A stretch of 21,364 nt of DNA from G963664585 sp963664585. Lineage in GTDB: Bacteria > Bacillota > Clostridia > Oscillospirales > Ruminococcaceae. A program made the translations under genes and the position numbers. Of the stretch, positions 1 to 7,528 are shown in pieces. The notes beneath the pieces were generated by a model, which ran no database searches, had not been told where the DNA came from, and saw nothing but the letters and a program-made list of their open reading frames with translations. The stretch is from NCBI GenBank assembly GCA_963664585.2, contig CAXXEO010000024.1, positions 1 through 21,364 of the forward strand, read 5' to 3'. How positions within the stretch are numbered: the stretch's first letter is position 1; the number at the start of each line of letters is the position of its first letter.

Positions 1-556
1 TTGATGTTCCAACAAGCCCAAGCAGAAGACTGTAAGATACACCGATCGTCTTGGAATATTCCTGACCAAAAAATAGGTAAATACCCCCTAAAACAAGGTA
101 AGTATTGGTGAGGCTCGCTAATAGCCCGGCCAGACCATAGGTGAGAATTTGCCCCTTGTCAAAAGAGACAAACCACTTTTTAAACGCCTGAAAGCTTACG
201 CCCGCCACAAATCCTATCAGAATGCGCGGCAGAAAGCAGATGACCAAACTCCAGAAGCTGCCAGAAATCTCTCCGATGGAATAGAAGGGGGTAAATACGA
301 ATGCGACGGGAGATGGAGGGGTAAATGTCCACACGATGAAACTAAAGAGTCCAAAGAAAAAGCCCATCGCTGTCCCCGCCCCTGTGCCAAGCAGGATGGC
401 GGTGATGATCACCGGAACATGAGAAAGGGTTGCCACAATGGGCCCAAAGGCGGGCAGAGAGCCCAGTGGTGTGAAACACACGATTGCTTCAATTGCCAGA
501 AGCATGGAAAACTGCGTCAGGAAGAGAGTTCTGCCCCGGTCTGTGCTGGTTTGCAT
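1..556 (-). CDS. ECF transporter S component, pantothenate-type (partial)
   Basis: The frame is open from an ATG at 556-554 to the window edge, giving 185 residues without the C-terminus. AAGGAGG stands just upstream of the ATG. The protein is very hydrophobic, with about five membrane segments. Its N-terminal part has the layout of vitamin-binding S subunits of energy-coupling factor importers: a helix, then a TPLGSLPAFGPIVATLSHVP stretch, then a Gly-rich helix. Such S components bind the vitamin in the membrane and use a shared EcfA/A'/T energy module, which is not in this window. The gene lies 151 bp downstream of coaX on the same strand, so pantothenate (PanT-like) is the most likely substrate; that is inference from context. 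Another vitamin or a queuosine precursor is possible. Confidence 0.8.
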   Translation of the reverse strand, partial: MQTSTDRGRTLFLTQFSMLLAIEAIVCFTPLGSLPAFGPIVATLSHVPVIITAILLGTGAGTAMGFFFGLFSFIVWTFTPPSPVAFVFTPFYSIGEISGSFWSLVICFLPRILIGFVAGVSFQAFKKWFVSFDKGQILTYGLAGLLASLTNTYLVLGGIYLFFGQEYSKTIGVSYSLLLGLVGTS

Positions 557-707
557 GATAATTCCTCCTTGCTGCTGCTCCGTTAGGATGTAGCGCAAAT
601 CATATTTATATACAGAATAAGACTGATAGTCCCATTCAATATACCAAAATCAACCTGTTTCTGATTACTCGGCGTTCATTTCTTATTTATATTCCACTGT
701 TTTCACC

Positions 708-1478
708 CTATTTTGACGTGTTCTTTTCATATATCAGGCGGAGCCCCTCCAGGACCAGGTTATCGCAAATGGCGACCTCCCTGCGGCAGTTGATAACAAT
801 TTCATTTGCCAGACCACCTGTCGCGACCACAAACGCTTTCTCTCCCATTTCTTCCTCAATGCGGTCAACAAGTCCATCAAGCATCGCAGCCGTGCCGAAA
901 ACAATACCCGACTGCATGGATGAAATCGAATTTTTACCAATCACCTTTTGGGGTGCCTCAATGCTGATATGGGTAAGCTGAGCGGCACGGCTTGTCAGGG
1001 CTTCGAGAGTTATTTTCACCCCGGCAGAGATAATGGCACCGATAAAGTTCCCCTTTTTATCAATCACCCCGGCCGTTGTCGCGGTGCCAAGATCAAAAAC
1101 AATACAGGGCAATGGGTAAAGGGCAATTGCTGCGATAGCACCCGCAACCAGATCCGCACCAAGCTGGGCGGGATTGTCGATCAGAATATTAAGTCCTGAT
1201 TTAATACCCGGGCCCAAAACCAGAGGCTTGATCCCAGTGAGCATCTGAATGGCGCGCTGAAAAGCCAGCGTAAGCTCAGGAACAACACAACAGATTATAG
1301 CGCCTGAAAATTCCTTCATCGTCACGTCATGGAGAGCCATAATTTCTTTAAGCTGAATCGCATATTGTTCATCGGTAAAGCGTTTTTCAGTCACCATGCG
1401 GGAGACGAAAATTAAATGGTCCCCTTGATAGGCGCCCAACGTAATATTGGAATTACCGATATCGACTGTTAAAAGCAT
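708..1478 (-). CDS. coaX: Type III pantothenate kinase
   Basis: Phosphorylates pantothenate with ATP, the first step of coenzyme A synthesis, in the cytoplasm. The 256-residue length is normal for the family. The ASKHA-fold phosphate-binding motif DIGNSN is at residues 6-11, GADLVAGAIAA lies near the middle, followed by DLGTATT, and ATGGLA is in the C-terminal third. The ATG has AGGAGG at good spacing. The stop is TAG, which shows that amber is used as a normal stop in this genome. It is the upstream neighbour of the ECF S component, a pairing that fits pantothenate uptake plus phosphorylation. Type III enzymes are not feedback-inhibited by CoA. Confidence 0.95.
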   Translation of the reverse strand: MLLTVDIGNSNITLGAYQGDHLIFVSRMVTEKRFTDEQYAIQLKEIMALHDVTMKEFSGAIICCVVPELTLAFQRAIQMLTGIKPLVLGPGIKSGLNILIDNPAQLGADLVAGAIAAIALYPLPCIVFDLGTATTAGVIDKKGNFIGAIISAGVKITLEALTSRAAQLTHISIEAPQKVIGKNSISSMQSGIVFGTAAMLDGLVDRIEEEMGEKAFVVATGGLANEIVINCRREVAICDNLVLEGLRLIYEKNTSK

Positions 1479-1593
1479 GTTTTTGTCCTCCTACATTTGC
1501 CGATTATACTTTTTGAGCATATTTATATCTGTTTTTCCATTACGCAGGCGAAAAAAAAGATATGGGTTATCGTTTAATACGAAATGAGTATGA

Positions 1594-2697
1594 TTAGCCG
1601 CCAAACAACATAACCACAAATTTCGTCATGAGCGGGAAGAGCGATATGGCAGAAAACAAACGGGCCATCTGCATTGTTGCAATCTTCGGTGCGTCACCGC
1701 CCAAATCCATGGCAATGATGGCCATATCGCTGACCCCACCCGGCGAGGTTGCAAAAAGCGCGGTTGTTAAATCCACTTTGGTAAAACGTCTGATGATAAG
1801 GCTCAAAAAAATGTTTGTCAATATGTAACCAACCATCATAATCACAGCCGGGACGATGACTGAGCCAATACCCAGCACATCTGTCATTCCAACACCTGAA
1901 CCAATGATTAATCCTGCCCCCACTTGCACGTATTTGCGCTTTGACAATGGCAGAAAGGCTTTGTCACTCTTAATATTGTATAGGGCAACGGCCAAAGTGG
2001 AAAAGGCAAGGGTTCCCGAGGGCATTTTACTGATATAGCCGCATACTCCGCTGACAAGAGCAATGGCAATTGTGATGAGCATATCTTTTGTTGTGCGGAC
2101 CGGCCTCGACACTGCGCTGCTTAGATCTGGTGCCTCTGTTTGGATAAGATTGGCCCTGGGGTCAAAACGAGCCGCCAGATATTTGAGCATCGTGGGAAAG
2201 GTACAGATGACAAAAATCAGCCTGGTAAGGTGCATAATCGCCACTTGGGACTGGTTGGCGCCCATTTGCGGAGCAAGAAGTGATATCTCAGTGACACCCC
2301 CTGGCGTCGTCGCAAGCATTGCTGTGACTAGATCCATATTGGACACGCTGCTGATCAGAAAACCTGCTCCGATGTTGAGAACCATAAGTCCACCGAGCAT
2401 AATCAAAATCGGTACAAGAAGATATTTAAACTCAGCAAGATCCTTTTTCCCGATTTTTATTCCCAGATATCCCCCGGCAAAGCTTTGCGTGATAATTCTC
2501 AGATACCACGGCGTAAAGGCAATCCCCGCAGAAAGTACGTTAAATACCGCTACACCAAGTAATGATCCGATAATGCCGCCAGCCGGAAGCTTTAGCTTAT
2601 CGTTGGCAATAAGGCCACAAATTAATCCGACGATTACGGTAAGGATGAAACGCAAAAGGTAACTCAAATATAACAACTCCAGCCGCTTATTCGCCAT
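1594..2697 (-). CDS. AbrB-family integral membrane protein (duplicated domain)
   Basis: A 367-residue polytopic membrane protein with two homologous halves. Each half ends in the diagnostic Pro-Gly-Gly-Val loop: LATTPGGVTEISLLAPQMGA in the first and FATSPGGVSDMAIIAMDLGG in the second, each followed by a QxA-type helix. This matches the AbrB/ammonia-monooxygenase-like family (PF05145). The family is often labelled 'regulator' but is built like a transporter; its substrate is not established. The ATG is only 3 bp from a 95-bp palindromic element, and no good Shine-Dalgarno sequence is visible (only GGGAT). The native 5' region may therefore have been displaced by insertion of that element. Confidence 0.88.
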   Translation of the reverse strand: MANKRLELLYLSYLLRFILTVIVGLICGLIANDKLKLPAGGIIGSLLGVAVFNVLSAGIAFTPWYLRIITQSFAGGYLGIKIGKKDLAEFKYLLVPILIMLGGLMVLNIGAGFLISSVSNMDLVTAMLATTPGGVTEISLLAPQMGANQSQVAIMHLTRLIFVICTFPTMLKYLAARFDPRANLIQTEAPDLSSAVSRPVRTTKDMLITIAIALVSGVCGYISKMPSGTLAFSTLAVALYNIKSDKAFLPLSKRKYVQVGAGLIIGSGVGMTDVLGIGSVIVPAVIMMVGYILTNIFLSLIIRRFTKVDLTTALFATSPGGVSDMAIIAMDLGGDAPKIATMQMARLFSAISLFPLMTKFVVMLFGG

Positions 2698-2699
2698 AC

Positions 2700-2794
2700 A
2701 CTAAATCCCGTTTAAATGACACTCTGGCTTTTTGTGTTTCCTCACCTAGGGCGAGGGAAACAAAGACGGGAAACTCATTTAATACGGGATTAGT
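2700..2794. repeat. 95-bp imperfect palindromic element abutting the AbrB-family gene
   Basis: The outer arms ACTAAATCCCGTTTAAATGA (2700-2719) and the reverse complement of 2774-2794 (ACTAATCCCGTATTAAATGA) match with two small indels. Inside is a second inverted repeat, GTTTCC...GGGAAAC (2736-2761), around a CCTAGG centre. This is the design of a miniature inverted-repeat element without coding capacity. Only one copy was seen in the window, so mobility is inferred. Confidence 0.6.
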
Positions 2795-2891
2795 ACCATA
2801 TTTGAATATTATACAGCAGCTTGACGTTGTCTGCAATATTTTCTGTTTAAATGACGACAAAAAAGGTCTGCTAAAAAAGAGAAGCATAGAT

Positions 2892-2997
2892 TATAGTTGA
2901 TTAACTTGAAAACAAGCTTGTGATTTCTCCCCCCGCCGAAGGCGGGGGGAGAAAATGACGTTTTATATATAGCCAGTTTTTAAGTTAATTAACTGTA
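2892..2997 (+). mobile_element. 106-bp MITE-like repeat, copy 1
   Basis: The terminal inverted repeats are TATAGTTGATTAACTT on the left and TACAGTTAATTAACTT as the reverse complement of the right end. The centre is a GC-rich stem CTCCCCCCGCC/GGCGGGGGGAG with a GAA loop. Copies 2 (17913-18018) and 3 (18690-18795) have the same length. Copy 1 differs by a paired change in the stem (T:A to C:G) and by three bases at the right end. Ends in TA/TA would suit a Tc1/mariner-type (IS630-like) TA target, but that is inference. Confidence 0.85.
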
Positions 2998-3017
2998 TGT
3001 CGCACTTGATCGGACAT

Positions 3018-3092
3018 TCAAGAATCACCATCAGGGCATGCTTTGGGCAAAACCGTTCGATGGCCTAAAATACTGACACGCTTAGCGGTCAT
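3018..3092 (-). CDS. Possible 24-aa ORF with strong ribosome binding site
   Basis: ATG at 3092-3090 is preceded by AAAAGGAGG at 5-nt spacing. The frame encodes 24 residues (MTAKRVSILGHRTVLPKACP then DGDS) and stops at TGA 3020-3018, about 20 bp before the right end of MITE copy 1. No function is recognised. It may be a true small peptide or the 5' stub of a gene cut off when the repeat inserted. Only the ribosome binding site supports it. Confidence 0.3.
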   Translation of the reverse strand: MTAKRVSILGHRTVLPKACPDGDS

Positions 3093-3151
3093 ACTCGCCT
3101 CCTTTTGAAGTGGAAGGGGGAGGAAGCAAATAGCCATTTAGTCTCCCATTG

Positions 3152-3190
3152 TCAAAAAGCCCAAACCTTTTTGGGGTTTGGGCTTTTTGA
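3152..3190. terminator. Bidirectional Rho-independent terminator
   Basis: A perfect 16-bp stem (TCAAAAAGCCCAAACC with its complement) closes a 7-nt loop. A-rich and T-rich flanks give a U-tract on either strand. It sits about 80 bp after the polysaccharide deacetylase stop on the minus strand, so that gene is the probable client. Confidence 0.9.
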
Positions 3191-3272
3191 TTGTTATTCA
3201 ATGAAATACAATTCACTATCATAGAGGAATGGATCGGGGCTCGTCATATACGGGGAGCATAAGTCCCACGTT

Positions 3273-4148
3273 TTAAGCGCACAAGGTATCCAAAGTTCCG
3301 AGCTTGTAGCCCTTATCTAAAATCAACTTAATAATTTGGGGCAACGCTTCTGCGGTTGTGGCTTTACTACTGTCCGAGTGCATCAGGATGATATCCCCCG
3401 ATCTTAAATTGTCGGAAACATTTTTCACAATATTCGGAACCTCTTTTTGTGACCAGTCCAGCGTATCAATGGACCATAACACAATTTTGCAGTTCATCGA
3501 GTTGAGCGTATCAATCACCTTCTGATCGATGGCTCCATAAGGCGGTCGAATGACACGCGGGCTTTGTCCTGTGATTTTTGAAATCGCGTTTTGGCTGTCA
3601 GTGATTTGCTTTTTGATTTCGTCAGCCGATAATGCGGTCAGATTCGCATGCTGCTCACAGTGGCTGCCGATATAATTGCCGCTATCAAACGCTTTTTTCA
3701 CCACATCCGGATATTTTTTAGCATATTCGCCGATAAAGAAAAAATTGCCCTTTACCTTATTTTCCGCAAGTATATCAACTATTTTGGAGGTGATTTTTAT
3801 ATCTGGGCCATCATCAAAGGTCAAATAAACGGTATTGTCTTGCGGCTGCCCGTTTAAATAGACCGCACCTTTATGAAGTGCCCCATATTCTTTTGCTCCT
3901 TTGCGCATGGCGAGCATATTGTTCCATGCCGTTCCTGTTACGTTTTTAGAAATTCCTAAAATATCATAAACCAAATACTCCGGTTTTGAATTCACATTGG
4001 TTGCAGAGGTGGAACTTTGAAAATCGGCATTTGAAGACAAGCTTCCACTGCTACTATGGGCAATAGAGCTTTGATTTTTGTTATTATTACATGAAGGCAA
4101 TGCCAACAATACCACCACTGCGGATAGATACGCTAGAATTTTCCTAAT
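3273..4148 (-). CDS. Polysaccharide deacetylase (NodB domain), probable lipoprotein
   Basis: A family CE4 enzyme removing N- or O-acetyl groups from cell-wall glycans outside the membrane. With a start at 4148 the protein has 291 residues. TFDDGPD (catalytic Asp and metal Asp) is at about 110-116, the metal His pair SHCEQH at about 162-167, RPPYGA at about 201-206, then DTLDW and ILMHS. A Ser/Asn-rich linker follows the N-terminus. Start choice: the first conventional start (GTG at 4118) cuts into the signal sequence and has no ribosome binding site. An in-frame ATT at 4148-4146 has AGGGGG 8 nt upstream and restores MRKILAYLSAVVVLLALPSC, a basic and hydrophobic signal peptide ending in a lipobox-like Cys20 (Pro at -2 is unusual). 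ATT starts are rare, so this start is inference. Confidence 0.87.
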   Translation of the reverse strand: MRKILAYLSAVVVLLALPSCNNNKNQSSIAHSSSGSLSSNADFQSSTSATNVNSKPEYLVYDILGISKNVTGTAWNNMLAMRKGAKEYGALHKGAVYLNGQPQDNTVYLTFDDGPDIKITSKIVDILAENKVKGNFFFIGEYAKKYPDVVKKAFDSGNYIGSHCEQHANLTALSADEIKKQITDSQNAISKITGQSPRVIRPPYGAIDQKVIDTLNSMNCKIVLWSIDTLDWSQKEVPNIVKNVSDNLRSGDIILMHSDSSKATTAEALPQIIKLILDKGYKLGTLDTLCA

Positions 4149-4363
4149 GTGATATTCCCCCTGTCAAAATAGATTTTTTCACTTCATCCTACAATATAGC
4201 GTAGCTGTGGCCATGCAGACCATAATCTTTACGGCCCTACAGAGTTTGGTAGGCTGATCTAAAACATGCTGCATTCCGCGCATAAGAGGGATGTTTGCCA
4301 GCTTACCAGCTTTTACCCTCAGTGTGTTGTCTTCGATATTCATCCATCACACAGTCCTCAGGA

Positions 4364-5005
4364 TTACCCCAAAATGGCTGTCACCCTTTGTGCGAATTCC
4401 TGTGGATTTTCCAACATCGGGAGATGACATGAATCATCGATAAAGTGAATCTTCATCTTTGCTAACTCTTCATCAAGCAAATTCAAATCATGAATCATAA
4501 GCGGATAGTCCTTTTTTCCACGGTTTCCATATAGACCATAAACGTCATGGTGGATGTGCTTCAGATCATCAGTATAATCAAAGTCTTCTTTTAAAGCTAC
4601 CTTTAGCTCATATGTATAATTGATCTCTTCTTCTTTGAGCATTGCATATACCGAGTTGCCAATCTTTTTTTGATTTTCTTCCATCAACAGATTTCGATAA
4701 AAAGGTTCCGTAGGCTTTAAAAAAGCTTCAACTAATATCGTTTTTTTGATATGAACTTCGTCCAGAGCCGATAAATGCAATGCGATGATTCCACCCATGC
4801 TGTGCCCAAGAATAAAATCATATGTTTGATGGTTGGATAAATAAGTTTCGTAAACCCACCTAGATAAATCAGCTACCGTCCTGCACTTTTTTGTGACGTC
4901 CCTGGGATATTCGACATATTCGATCTCATGTATTTTGAAAATATCTTTTATATTGTTCCATATCCAGGGCTGACAATTTGAACCATATAAAAACATTCCT
5001 TTCAT
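4364..5005 (-). CDS. Alpha/beta hydrolase
   Basis: A 213-residue single-domain hydrolase. The nucleophile elbow GHSMGG is at 67-72 (Ser69), and the likely catalytic His is His194 in DDSCHLPMLENP near the C-terminus. The N-terminal FLYGSNCQPWIW fits the oxyanion-hole region. The size suits a compact esterase or lipase-like enzyme; the substrate cannot be told. The ATG has CGGAGG at good spacing. The upstream intergenic DNA contains the AT-rich stretch TATGATAAAAT that could be a -10 region, though no convincing -35 was found. It is not clearly part of an operon. The 215 bp between this gene and the deacetylase start hold no supported feature. Confidence 0.85.
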   Translation of the reverse strand: MKGMFLYGSNCQPWIWNNIKDIFKIHEIEYVEYPRDVTKKCRTVADLSRWVYETYLSNHQTYDFILGHSMGGIIALHLSALDEVHIKKTILVEAFLKPTEPFYRNLLMEENQKKIGNSVYAMLKEEEINYTYELKVALKEDFDYTDDLKHIHHDVYGLYGNRGKKDYPLMIHDLNLLDEELAKMKIHFIDDSCHLPMLENPQEFAQRVTAILG

Positions 5006-5168
5006 AGGAAACCTCCGAAATATATAGAATTCTTTGATTTTATCATACCATCTTAAAAGCCATAAATAGTTACCACTCCCATTGCAACCCCTAAGGCCCC
5101 TTCATCGACGATGGTATCCGTCTTCTGTCGATTTCCAGTATACCCCAAATTCTTGTTCTCTGCAACAG

Positions 5169-5300
5169 GCTCAGCCACGCTCCCCACGCCTCTGCATTAT
5201 TTGATAGCGCGATTAATCCCACAAAACCGGAGAGCCACCCTCTCGGATAGCTCTACCGTTTTATGGTTTTTTCGAAAGAGGCTGCATTTTTTTTTGCACT
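5169..5300 (-). repeat. Phage-block flanking repeat, left copy (with GNRA hairpin)
   Basis: This stretch is a diverged direct copy of 17735-17870 at the other end of the phage block. Shared parts, read on the minus strand, are a T-rich/TTTCGAAA segment, a hairpin, GGTTTT(A/G)TGGGATTA and CGCGCT. The hairpin (5233-5252) is AGCTATCC-GAGA-GGGTGGCT. The right copy has AGCTGTCC-GAAA-GGGTGGCT, so the stem is kept by an A:T/G:T exchange and the loop stays GNRA. Otherwise 5006-5428 contains no supported gene. Confidence 0.6.
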
Positions 5301-5428
5301 GATAGAACATTTGAGTTTAAAATCATTCATCAGGCTCGTATTTTTCCGCTACCAATGGGGATAAAAGATACTGTCATAAATTAAATATCGTTCATTATGC
5401 CGCAGATTTGGTTGCAGTATTCAGCATC

Positions 5429-6070
5429 CTATTGATTCAATTGCTTCAGCGCGAGCTCTAGCTCCTTTAATTTCAGCGCATACGCTTGCTGCGCCAGCTC
5501 CGACGCCTCCTGATGCCTGAGAAGGGCATACTTTTCAGCGTTATTCGCGATACTGATGTCCCCCGATGTTTCAAGCTCGCTGATGTCAGTATCAATCGCC
5601 GCAAGTTGTTCGGTACGCTCCTTTTCGCTTGCGTTAAGATTATCTTCGTAGTTTAACGTTTGCTTCAGCTTCAGACTGTCCGCCGTGCCTGATGCGAGGT
5701 GTGTCATCAGTGAGGGCAGTTTATTTTGATTCAGCCTGTAATTTGCGTACACCTGCTTGGCAATATCGTCATAGGTATCGTTCGTATTGGCTTTTTGCGC
5801 GTTCAGCGCAGTAGTACCCTGCTCGACCGCCAATTTCTGCGCCTTGTTTGCTGCTTTCTGCGCCGCCGAATAATAAGAACTCGTGCCGGTAGAACTAGAA
5901 GAACCGGAACGCGAGGAATTGGAAGAATCAGAACCGTTATACACCATTCTGGAATTGTCAAAGCCAGCTCCTTTAGAAAATGCGACAACTTCATTATTGG
6001 GTATAAAATTTCCATTTTCGTCAAAATCGTACTCTGTTCCGTCCTCTGTTGTATAGGTATACCCCGCCAT
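5429..6070 (-). CDS. Phage-block protein, Ser-rich N-terminus and helical C-terminus
   Basis: 213 residues. The first 40 are polar and acidic (YTYTTEDGTEYDFDENGNF), followed by a Ser/Gly/Thr low-complexity stretch at about 47-67. The rest is Ala/Gln/Leu-rich and predicted helical or coiled, with a YSAAQKAANKAQ start. No catalytic motif is visible. It is the last gene of the leftward phage operon, directly after the lysis genes, with AGGAGG before the ATG. Proteins of this composition in that position could be internal or ejected virion proteins, but this is inference. The stop is TAG. Its ribosome binding site lies directly after the downstream amidase duplicate, which suggests that duplicate marks the original end of the amidase gene. 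Confidence 0.7.
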   Translation of the reverse strand: MAGYTYTTEDGTEYDFDENGNFIPNNEVVAFSKGAGFDNSRMVYNGSDSSNSSRSGSSSSTGTSSYYSAAQKAANKAQKLAVEQGTTALNAQKANTNDTYDDIAKQVYANYRLNQNKLPSLMTHLASGTADSLKLKQTLNYEDNLNASEKERTEQLAAIDTDISELETSGDISIANNAEKYALLRHQEASELAQQAYALKLKELELALKQLNQ

Positions 6071-6102
6071 GGTAAACCCTCCTTGTTATTTTTTATGCCA
6101 AC

Positions 6103-6232
6103 CCGAGAAAACGGCAGCTTGCGTCGGCAATCGCCGTGACAAGAGCGTCCAGATTCTCATCGAATATTTGATTGTCCTCTTCGTTTGTGATGAAGCCAAG
6201 CTCGACCAACATTGAAGGGGAATTTGTCCCGC
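6103..6232 (-). pseudogene. Duplicate of the amidase 3' end (copy A, 130 bp)
   Basis: Read on the minus strand it encodes the C-terminus again: TNSPSMLVELGFITNEEDNQ to the final Phe-Leu-Gly, here followed by LA and TAA instead of PKK and TAA. It is nearly identical to 6411-6539 inside the intact amidase, differing at only a few bases. It carries the active-site Glu motif but has no start, so it is not functional alone. Because it runs straight into the next gene's ribosome binding site, it is probably the ancestral 3' end. Confidence 0.85.
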
Positions 6233-6244
6233 ACATACTTTCCA

Positions 6245-6273
6245 GTATCATCCCCCGCCAGGGGGGAGGATAC
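6245..6273. repeat. GC-rich palindrome 1 in amidase duplication
   Basis: An imperfect inverted repeat GTATCATCCCCCGCC/AGGGGGGAGGATAC. Its flanks (ATACTTTCC on the left, TTTTACTTTTTT on the right) are the same as those around the palindrome at 6360-6393, so the two are copies of one roughly 60-bp unit. Confidence 0.75.
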
Positions 6274-6291
6274 AGTTTTACTTTTTTGCTC

Positions 6292-6345
6292 CGAGAAACC
6301 GGCAGCTTGCGTCGATCGCCGTGACAAGAGCGTCCAGATTCTCAT
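6292..6345 (-). pseudogene. Short duplicate of the amidase 3' end (copy B, about 54 bp)
   Basis: A third, truncated copy of the amidase C-terminal coding sequence (ENLDALVTAI then DASCRFLG on the minus strand, with a 3-bp deletion). It lies between the two palindromes. Copies A, B and C (inside the gene) form a tandem array with palindromes as spacers. Confidence 0.8.
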
Positions 6346-6359
6346 TAAAAATACTTTCC

Positions 6360-6393
6360 GGTATCCTCCCCCCAACAGAGGGGGGAGGATACC
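6360..6393. repeat. GC-rich palindrome 2, perfect 14-bp arms
   Basis: GGTATCCTCCCCCC and its exact complement around a 6-nt loop, 4 bp after the amidase stop codon. Transcribed leftward it would form a very stable hairpin, but without a clean U-tract. It may act as an attenuator or 3' stabiliser; its flanks are shared with palindrome 1. Confidence 0.8.
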
Positions 6394-6396
6394 ATT

Positions 6397-6972
6397 TTAC
6401 TTTTTTGGTCCGAGAAACCGGCAGCTTGCGTCGGCAATCGCCGCGACAAGAGCGTCCAGATTCTCATCGAATATTTGATTGTCCTCTTCGTTTGTGATGA
6501 AGCCAAGCTCGACCAACATTGAAGGGGAATTTGTCCCGCTGTTACAGTAGTAGTTGAGAAGTGGGCTTGCCCGATAGCCCTTGTAAATTCCCTCGCCATA
6601 ACCGCCCCTGCCGCAGCGTGCCTTCATCCCCACCACTTTAACGCCCGCTATCATGTCCGCTGCCCAGTTTATATAGCTCGCGGGAGCCTTTGAGTGCAGC
6701 CAGATTTCAAGGCCGGTGGCGGTAGCCGACCCGCCATTTCTATGGCAGCAGATAGCCAGATCGCAGTTGTTCACCCGCTCAAGCTTTGTTCGGGCCGAAA
6801 GCGACGGGTAACAATCTGTTGTTCTGGTCATGATGACCTCCATGCCGCGGCGCTCAAACTCCCTCTGGAGCTTTAACGCATAAGTGAGATTATCATTCTT
6901 TTCATAGCGGATGCCATTCACAGCTCCCGAATCGCCGCCACCGTGCCCGGCGTCAATCCATATCTTAGCCAT
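6397..6972 (-). CDS. N-acetylmuramoyl-L-alanine amidase (phage endolysin)
   Basis: A zinc amidase of the Amidase_3 family cleaving the bond between MurNAc and L-Ala of peptidoglycan. In 191 residues the zinc ligands are visible: His10 (DAGHGG), Glu24 (RYEKND) and His77 (CCHRNG, where most relatives have SIHANA). The catalytic Glu155 is in LVELGF. There is no signal peptide, as expected for an endolysin released by a holin, and no separate wall-binding domain. The start overlaps the end of the holin gene by 8 bp, so the two form a lysis cassette. The C-terminal codons (…FLGPKK) come from the first copy of a tandemly duplicated 3' end. Confidence 0.93.
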   Translation of the reverse strand: MAKIWIDAGHGGGDSGAVNGIRYEKNDNLTYALKLQREFERRGMEVIMTRTTDCYPSLSARTKLERVNNCDLAICCHRNGGSATATGLEIWLHSKAPASYINWAADMIAGVKVVGMKARCGRGGYGEGIYKGYRASPLLNYYCNSGTNSPSMLVELGFITNEEDNQIFDENLDALVAAIADASCRFLGPKK

Positions 6973-7477
6973 TATTTATGTCCTCTTTTGTTTCTGAAAC
7001 GACCTCGGATACGGTTGCCATTGTTATGGCCTGCTCTGCTACCTTTTCCCCTGTCTCCTCTGCACGCGACATGATGAGAGAGACGATTTTTTCTAAAAAG
7101 GGTGGCGTTTCGACACCGATATCAGCTATATTTTCGAGAATGCTGATGATCTCGTTGGCAATCAGCCAGACGGCCACCAGAGCAGCGACCGCAAAGGAAA
7201 ACGGCAGAGTAATCCCTACCGTTTTCGTCGTCACCATTAAAAGCTGATCTACCGCCGCGCCTAACGCCACTAAAAGCCACATACAGATTTTCTTAGCAAT
7301 TCCACGAAGTCCCTTGCTGGAGCTCACCCTGTCCTCCCTGTACGGGGCCGCCATAATCCCTGTGATATAATCCGCGAGGTTCATCGCCACCAGTATGTAT
7401 ACCGGTATTGCCAAAATCCCCATCCATGCGCTTAATGCGGTAAACACCGCGATAAAAATTGCTTTTGTCTTGTCCAT
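6965..7477 (-). CDS. Phage holin, Cp-1/Holin_4_1 family
   Basis: A 170-residue membrane protein making the lesion that lets the endolysin reach the wall. Hydrophobic segments lie at about 7-35, 65-85 and 90-115. The YILVAMNLADYITGIMAA stretch, followed by a Ser-Ser-Lys-Gly-Leu-Arg-Gly motif and KKICMW, is characteristic of the phage_holin_4_1 (toxin secretion/phage lysis holin) family. The C-terminal 50 residues are charged. It lies directly upstream of the amidase with an 8-bp overlap. The ATG follows an AGGACAGGTGAC purine-rich site, a moderate ribosome binding site. Confidence 0.92.
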   Translation of the reverse strand: MDKTKAIFIAVFTALSAWMGILAIPVYILVAMNLADYITGIMAAPYREDRVSSSKGLRGIAKKICMWLLVALGAAVDQLLMVTTKTVGITLPFSFAVAALVAVWLIANEIISILENIADIGVETPPFLEKIVSLIMSRAEETGEKVAEQAITMATVSEVVSETKEDINNG

Positions 7478-7528
7478 TTTGTCACCTGTCCTTTGATATA
7501 GTAAAGATTAAGTCGTGTAATCCTCTTA

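Noticed and set aside
149..586. Plus-strand 145-aa frame at the left edge
   Set aside because: It is antisense to the ECF S component, has an Arg/Lys/Asp-rich non-protein-like composition and no ribosome binding site.
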